From Phlegmacium glaucopus (Eukaryota > Basidiomycota > Agaricomycetes > Agaricales > Cortinariaceae): a stretch of DNA of 14,351 nt. Location: positions 117,210 to 131,560 of the forward strand of contig MU130569.1 in assembly GCA_015039465.1 (NCBI GenBank). The letters run 5' to 3'. This document shows, in pieces, positions 9,747 through 14,351 of the stretch (positions are counted from its first letter, which is position 1; every line of letters starts with the position of its first letter). Below the pieces are notes generated by a model. It had not been told where the DNA came from. It did not search any database and saw nothing but the letters and a program-made list of their open reading frames with translations. Both the position numbers and the translations under genes were made by a program.

Positions 9747-10338
9747 TAGTGTTTGGAAGTCCAGTTGCAGGACTGGAAAAAGACTGCAAAAAGACTGGAC
9801 CAGACTGCAAAAGACCGGACCAGCAGTCTGGTTTTTTGGTTTTTGAGAAGCAAAGACTGGAAAAAGACCGGTCTCGAAAGACTGGTCTTCAGTCCTAGGA
9901 CCAATCTGAACCAGTAGTTTTGTAGCCCTTATTATTTTCTTTCAAACGAAATAAAGACCATATTTATTGGTCAAATATTCACTGAGAAAAAGATAAAACA
10001 GTAAAAATATATACAAAATAGTAGAAAACAAATATTATCATCATAAAATTGTCAATTCCCAATGGAATTTAACATTCTTGGGCTTATTCTAAAGGTATAG
10101 ATCACATCTACATATTTGTCTGATGTTATATATGAAAATACGCCTGGTATTTGTCAAAGGTCCGGTCCTGGACAGCCTTGGACCAGGACTGGTCCAGGAC
10201 TGCAAAAAACCGATGTGGACCGGTCCCAATTGGTCCAGTCTGGTCTTTTGACCTTCTAGAAGATTAGTGGACCGGTTTCAGTCCCAGTCCTGTCCAAAAA
10301 TACCAAAAAACTGGACTGGACCAGACTTCCAAACACTA
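9747..10338. mobile_element. hAT-like MITE, 592 bp, non-autonomous
   Basis: The element starts tagtgtttggaagtc and ends with the exact reverse complement, a 15-bp terminal inverted repeat. It is flanked by a perfect 8-bp duplication. TAGTG fits the YARNG start of hAT transposon termini, and 8-bp duplications are typical of hAT. Both ends carry many subterminal copies of short motifs such as ggaccgg, ctgcaaaaa and ggtccag in both orientations, likely transposase-binding sites. The middle (about 9910-10160) is AT-rich. No transposase is encoded, so it must be moved by an enzyme elsewhere. It is inserted in a copia RT. Confidence 0.9.
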
Positions 10339-10346
10339 GTTGTTCC
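10339..10346 (+). repeat. 8-bp target site duplication of MITE, right
   Basis: Exact second copy of gttgttcc from 9739-9746, immediately outside the right terminal inverted repeat. Confidence 0.92.
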
Positions 10347-11757
10347 ATGTAGAGCTCTTCGTCTAATTTGCCATAAAGAAAGGCAGTCTTGACATTGAGG
10401 GCAGATATGTGCCAATCGTTCAATGCTGCTAATTAAAGCATGAGATGCACTGTCTCAAAGCATATGACTGGTGAGAAAATCTCATTAAAGTCTACTTGGC
10501 TAAAGCCTTTGGCTACCAGTCAAGCCTTCTTTCGACCATCAGTTTTGATGTTGAAGACCCAAAAGTTCCTAATTGTTTTACGACCTGTAGGTAGGTCGAC
10601 AAGTTCAAAGACATTGCAGTGTCAAAGGGACTCTAATTCTTCAACACATGCACACTTCCATTCCTCTTTATTCTGCAAATTCATATGCAAAATGTCTGAG
10701 TATTGCCATTCTTGTACTGGCTTTTGAAGTGAGCTTTCACTTGGTGTGACCACTTTGGCAAGCAGTAAATTTATGAAAGCTACTCCCCCTTCCTGGGATA
10801 GATGGTCCAGCGTGTCTTTACTAGCATAGCTATGAGAGGCAGATGGGCCTTGTGAATCAGGATTGTTCACTAAATCTTGCCAATCTCGACTAGGCAGGCA
10901 TTCAGTTTGTAAGGGGGTGCGATCCCTGTAGGCACTGTCAGGCCTTGTGGCTGGCTGTCTATGATGACCACTGCACCTAGGCACAATTTCCTGTTGTGGC
11001 GTCAAACCAGATGACGGTGGACGTTGTGGAGGCACCACAGGTGCTGGTCCATGACGATGTCCACTAGTGCCTTGTCCTGGAGTTCTCGGAGGAACAGCAA
11101 GAGCTCTCCTACCGCTTGGAGTCTGTGGTAGACTACCAGAGCCAGATGAAGGTGTCTGAGGAGGTAAAGGTACTGTCCGTGGGGGAGGGCTCATTAGCTT
11201 TTCAAGCTCGAGCCCAAGCCCGCCATCTTCAGAACTGTCATCATCAGAGTCATTTTCAAACTCTGCTGGTTTAGAAGGTTTAGAGGGTTGAAGATCAGGG
11301 ACATAAAAGTCATCATCCTGATCATTGTCTTCATGAGGAATGTTAGAGTCATGGTCATTGTCATCATCACTAGAGACGATTTCTGGTCCCTCAAGGGGAT
11401 CATTTGCCAGACACTTTTGACTGTCTGGGCAGCGCAGAAATACTTTTTCATCAAATAAAGCAGTTGTCGCTGTGAAGATAGTATTACTATCTCTCATAAA
11501 CAGATAACCTTTGGTTTCTTTTGAGAAACCAAGATAGGTCATATATTCTGATTTAGGAGACAGCTTGTTAACACGCCTCTCAGGAGGTATGAAAACATAT
11601 GCACCACAACCAAAAACTTGAAACAATGAAACATCAGGCTTGTTTCCATACAATGTCTCAAAGGGTGTACACCATTTAAGGCGTGCCATAGGAGTACAAT
11701 TGTAGAGGCAGATAGTGTGGAGTATGCTGAATTCCCACCATGACTGTGGTAAACATG

Positions 11758-12081
11758 TGTTATAAATTGTTGTTGTTGTTGTTTATAAACACCAACCAGA
11801 GAGCAGTGGACCAGACCTTAGGTCAAGAGACTCCCTGTTGTTCGTTTAGGGAAGGTATAACCTTGACTTTTAACACACAGAGGTAAGGGGAAAGAATAGA
11901 GAAGAGAAGGAGGAGGATGAAGGCCTTGGAAGATGAATGAGGTATAAGACGAGGATGAGGATGAGCAAGAGAGAGTCTTCAGTAAGACTATAGCGGTTGA
12001 GGGATAGGGGATAGATTGACAGTAAGGGGCAAGAAAAGCGAACTTAAGGGAGGAATTCACTGGAATTCCACTGAGATGATG
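11758..12081 (-). repeat. LTR B, right copy, minus orientation, first part
   Basis: Starting TGTTATAAATTG at 11758, this is the reverse complement of the 3' third of LTR B (9131-9453), same length, three substitutions. It stops abruptly at gatgatg (12081). The expected next bases, aaagtggggggtaag, are found only as the last bases of the window read backwards (14351 down). The LTR is therefore not truncated here but interrupted by a string-reversed block. The frame at 11818-12060 is an LTR by-product. Confidence 0.92.
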
Positions 12082-13545
12082 CTTGGAATCGACGACGACA
12101 GACTCTGCGACACTCGGACAGGACCACTCTTAACCCCAGACGAGGGAATCTAGGCCTCGCCGGGTAGAAAGAACGGAGCCGTGAAGTCCCCGGGTGCAGG
12201 TCCCGAGGACGCTCCCCATCTTTCCCTCGGGTAAGAGGCCCACGAACTCCAGCTTGAGGGACGTAAAGGAACGCTTCCACCCCGTTGAAGAGCGGGTCGA
12301 ACCCACAGGCAGCTGCAGCGTCCTCTGTGTCACGACGAATAGGCCCCAGTCCGTCAGCGACCAAGACACTGGTAGAAAAGGCGTCCACGGTGTCTACAGC
12401 CGAAAGAACTATGTAAGGCGGCGATGCACTAAGGTCGGGACCGTGAACTCCGTCGCATATCCGAGGAAAAACATGAACCGCTGACTATGGGCAAACAACG
12501 TCTAATATTCTGGCGGACGAAAGCGGGACAATCGACGCAGACCCAACCTTTTTCAATCATGATTCACCGGTGTACAGACGCACCGAGAAGCGGACCAGCC
12601 GCCGAACCGGGTTGCTTAGAATTAGTTCAGAGGCAAGACGTAAGGCAAATGGAGAAGTTAAAGGCGTTGTACCAGGCTCAAACTACACAACTCTACTTCA
12701 CCCTGTATCATGCGCTAATACCCCACCGAGGCGAAGAACTACGTCCGCGGAGCTGGGTTCCACGGATCTCGCCACTGTTTCAGCAGTTTAAACAAGACGA
12801 CCCGTTTGGTGAACCGGGGAAGCAGGCATTCTTTAAGTGGGTCGTTTGGAAACAAGCGATCGGAAAGGTGTCTAGACTAGAATACCTGACATCGCGACGG
12901 TGGTCGGGGTTGTTACCGGAGTAATTTAGAGAACTGCTACAGCTGAACCGACTCGAGGGAGCACAGACTCAGTCGACCTTTCAGGTTTTCTTTAACGGCC
13001 CGGAACTACGGGAGGGACCGGTCTTAGGATCCTAGTCGCAACTGGCCCCGGCCTAACAACGGTTCATCGCGGAGGAACATTCTGAACCGGCACCAACTCC
13101 GTTCGGGGAAGCACCGGAGTCACTGACAGCGCTCTACGAACGGGTAGAGTAAGAGGTAGCATCATTCTTTCACGGGACAGTTACAAAATTCGAGTAGTAA
13201 GTACATGCGGTCAACCAGCAAGTGGCGTAGAGACCGGCAACGCCGATAACGTGGGAGCAGGTCGAGCAGGTTGTATATCCGACGACGAGCATAACGAAGG
13301 TGGCGAAGGGATCCATAGGAAAGCTAACGGCGATAAACCACATCCCATCGACGGTTCCAGCGTCACCAGTGGCCCACCGGGAGACCATGCTTCTCATCAG
13401 AAAAAAGGTCTTTAGAAGATCGACGGCGACGTAATAGCTAGTCTAATCCGACCCTCTGCAGCTACTATCCCCTTCCCCAAGCATACAAGCGAAGTGACGG
13501 CAGGGAACATAAACGCTCCCGTGAAGACAATGCACAGCGACCGTA
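12082..13545. CDS. LINE ORF1 (Gag-like, three CCHC knuckles), written backwards, 3'-truncated
   Basis: Read as reversed text (no complement) from ATG at 13545-13543, a frame of 488 codons stays open to 12082, the block edge, with no stop. It encodes the RNA-binding ORF1 protein of a fungal LINE. It starts MPATRNRSALANTRDG; the N-terminal half is helical and Ala-rich. The C-terminal part has three zinc knuckles: C365-x2-C-x4-H-x4-C378, C385-x2-C-x4-H-x4-C398 and C406-x2-C-x4-H-x6-C421. A Trp/Pro-rich stretch follows (GLPFYPSQEPWTWAPE). The protein would package LINE RNA. The stop codon is missing because the block ends, so the true copy continues outside the window. On the printed strands the region encodes nothing recognisable. 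Unlike the decayed copia and ORF2, this ORF has no stops and is likely young. Confidence 0.9.
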
Positions 13546-13737
13546 AAATTGAAAAAAAACACGCCAAAATGGGCTGTAACCATAAAACTCTACTCCAAGC
13601 AGAATCCCTGCTTTGAATCCTCACAAACCCATTCTTATTCGATGATGAATTAAAGGCTTTGAAGGAAGTCTAAAAGCGACGACAAATCTCGCACCCTTTT
13701 TATGACCTCCAACACCATTGTCTTATTCCTCGCTAGA
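13546..13737. promoter_or_regulatory. LINE 5' UTR (backwards text)
   Basis: These 192 bases lie between the end of the LTR B match and the Gag ATG when read backwards. An A-rich run (caaaaaaaagttaaa) sits directly before the ATG. No coding motif is seen. By position this is the LINE 5' leader and should contain its internal promoter, but no specific element can be identified. Confidence 0.55.
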
Positions 13738-14351
13738 GGGAGTCGATAGATAGAACGGTATGGAGCGAGGACCTAGAGTGAGTCAGGGGATAGGAGTGAG
13801 TAGATGGAGAATAGAATAGTAAGTGACGGTTTTGGTAGTAAGTGCGCCATGGACTTCGGAAGGGTGGGAGAAATACTGTTAAATCCTTCAGGTCCTCCTA
13901 GTGCTGATTCGTCCTTAACGTCTACTTAGTCGTCGTCTCCTAATAAGAGCGTCACACAGTTCACAATAGTTCCGACGCGCTGTACCCTAGTACCCGTTCA
14001 TCATAAAAGAACCCTTGTTCCGACGCGGAAAGTTCACAACTGAGTCCTGGAAAGTGTAAAAACTGTACTGGTGTGCGGATACCTCAACTATATAAAAACG
14101 ATAACCTGATACATGTGACGGAAGAAAAGAAAAGAGAGCGTGAAACTGTGAAATGTCTAAAAAAATAACAAGGAAGAAGAAAAGGTAACAAGAAAAGAAG
14201 AGCGTCGACAGGAGAGAAATAGAAAGAAGGAAACTGTCGCGCATGAAAGAAAGAAAAATAACAAAATGTATCGGAGTAGGAATCCCATATTTATGACGAG
14301 AAAACATGGTCCTATCCATCAAGTCAAGTTAAGTAAGAATGGGGGGTGAAA
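13738..14351. repeat. LTR B, right copy, remaining part, written backwards
   Basis: Base for base, this is the plain complement, in the same left-to-right order, of 8518-9130; for example 13741-13760 pairs with 8521-8540 without a mismatch. Three substitutions and one extra base separate it from that copy, so it is an independent copy and not a duplicate of the same bases. Reversing the text makes it the exact continuation of 11758-12081. The match ends at 13738, where the LINE leader begins, indicating the LINE inserted into this LTR. Confidence 0.93.

Larger units (their letters stand above)
9644..11755 (-). pseudogene. copia integrase C-terminus, linker and reverse transcriptase, interrupted by MITE
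   Basis: Reading the minus strand from 11755: integrase end (CLPQSWWEFSILHT, TPMARLKWCTPFE, then GCGAYVFIPPERR), an acidic Asp/Ser stretch near 11370-11220 and a Pro-rich stretch near 11200-10960. The RT follows (VFELVDLPTGRK, LVAKGFSQ, ALNVKTAFLYGKLDEELYMEQ), then the MITE (9747-10338), then PEGFKTKGQE and LKQASLSWWR ending at 9644. In-frame stops are TGA at 10624-10622 and 10522-10520, both where CGA fits, and TAA at 10435-10433. The motif A aspartate (ALDVKTAF) is Asn, so RT is dead. About three residues are missing after GFSQV. The RT C-terminal half with YVDD is absent. It is the natural continuation of the integrase cut at 8096. Confidence 0.92.
12082..14351. other. string-reversed block (assembly or data fault)
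   Basis: The whole block reads correctly only as reversed, uncomplemented text. Reversal in place joins 12081 to 14351 and restores LTR B across the junction (gatgatg + aaagtgggggg), then gives LINE leader and Gag in plus orientation. The block ends exactly at the last base of the window. DNA inversion always complements as well as reverses, so no biological process explains it. Confidence 0.93.

Noticed and set aside
9623..9898. 91-codon frame with repeated KTG/RP motifs
   Set aside because: It starts in the RNase H scrap and runs into the subterminal repeats of the MITE; the periodicity is that of the DNA motifs.
12044..12924. Open frames at 12044-12388 (-), 12194-12484 (+) and 12487-12924 (+)
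   Set aside because: By-products of the Gag ORF written backwards; their translations have no family resemblance.
13987..14322. Phe/Leu/Ser-rich 111-codon minus frame that looks like membrane segments
   Set aside because: It is the LTR T/C-rich tract read from wrongly directed text.
1..14351. A novel defence or biosynthetic system
   Set aside because: All coding motifs belong to LINE and copia retrotransposons plus a MITE; nothing else with a recognisable function is present.

Overview
This window is a eukaryotic, almost certainly fungal (probably basidiomycete), graveyard of nested retrotransposons. I see no host gene, no tRNA or rRNA, and no novel defence or metabolic system. The fungal assignment rests on a Tad-type LINE carrying an RNase H domain, a Gag with three CCHC knuckles, a Ty1/copia family with a half-tRNA primer site, and a hAT-like MITE. 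The lineage is inference; the families are read from motifs.

The most important observation concerns the integrity of the sequence. Two stretches are written in the wrong string direction: reversed but not complemented. The right-hand one is proven. Bases 12082-14351, read backwards as text, continue the interrupted LTR at 12081 with no gap and then give a 488-codon open LINE Gag frame that runs to the block edge. The left-hand one is supported by protein motifs: read backwards, about 1043 to 419 encodes the LINE endonuclease domain missing upstream of the reverse transcriptase at 1353. No DNA rearrangement can do this, so it points to an assembly or data-handling fault. Annotations made on the printed strands of these blocks would be meaningless.

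Layout as printed: 1-188 unassigned; 189-330 a degenerate 10-bp minisatellite; 419-1043 endonuclease (backwards text); 1353-4511 LINE ORF2 with reverse transcriptase, RNase H and a C-terminal zinc motif, broken by two frameshifts and three TGA codons; 4512-4921 LINE 3' end with an A12 tract; 4922-4975 the last bases of a copia LTR; 4976 onward a copia element with half-tRNA primer site, leader, Gag (5201), an unrecognised linker region, protease remnant and the first part of integrase, which stops at 8096. An LTR of a second family (here LTR B) lies at 8518-9453, probably starting near 8096. It is followed by a copia RNase H scrap (+ strand) and then, on the minus strand, the rest of a copia polyprotein (11755 down to 9644: integrase C-terminus, linker, reverse transcriptase). 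That part is split by a 592-bp hAT-like MITE with a perfect 8-bp target duplication. A second LTR B copy in inverted orientation begins at 11758, continues into the backwards block, and ends where the intact-Gag LINE was inserted.

The two integrase fragments abut exactly at the codon level, suggesting one copia element that was split by LTR B and then partly flipped by recombination between inverted LTRs. Nearly all in-frame stops and several lost catalytic residues fit C-to-T change at CpG (CGA to TGA, Arg to Cys/His, Asp to Asn), i.e. methylation-driven or RIP-like decay. The LTR B copies are about 99% identical, so they are the youngest layer with the Gag-bearing LINE.
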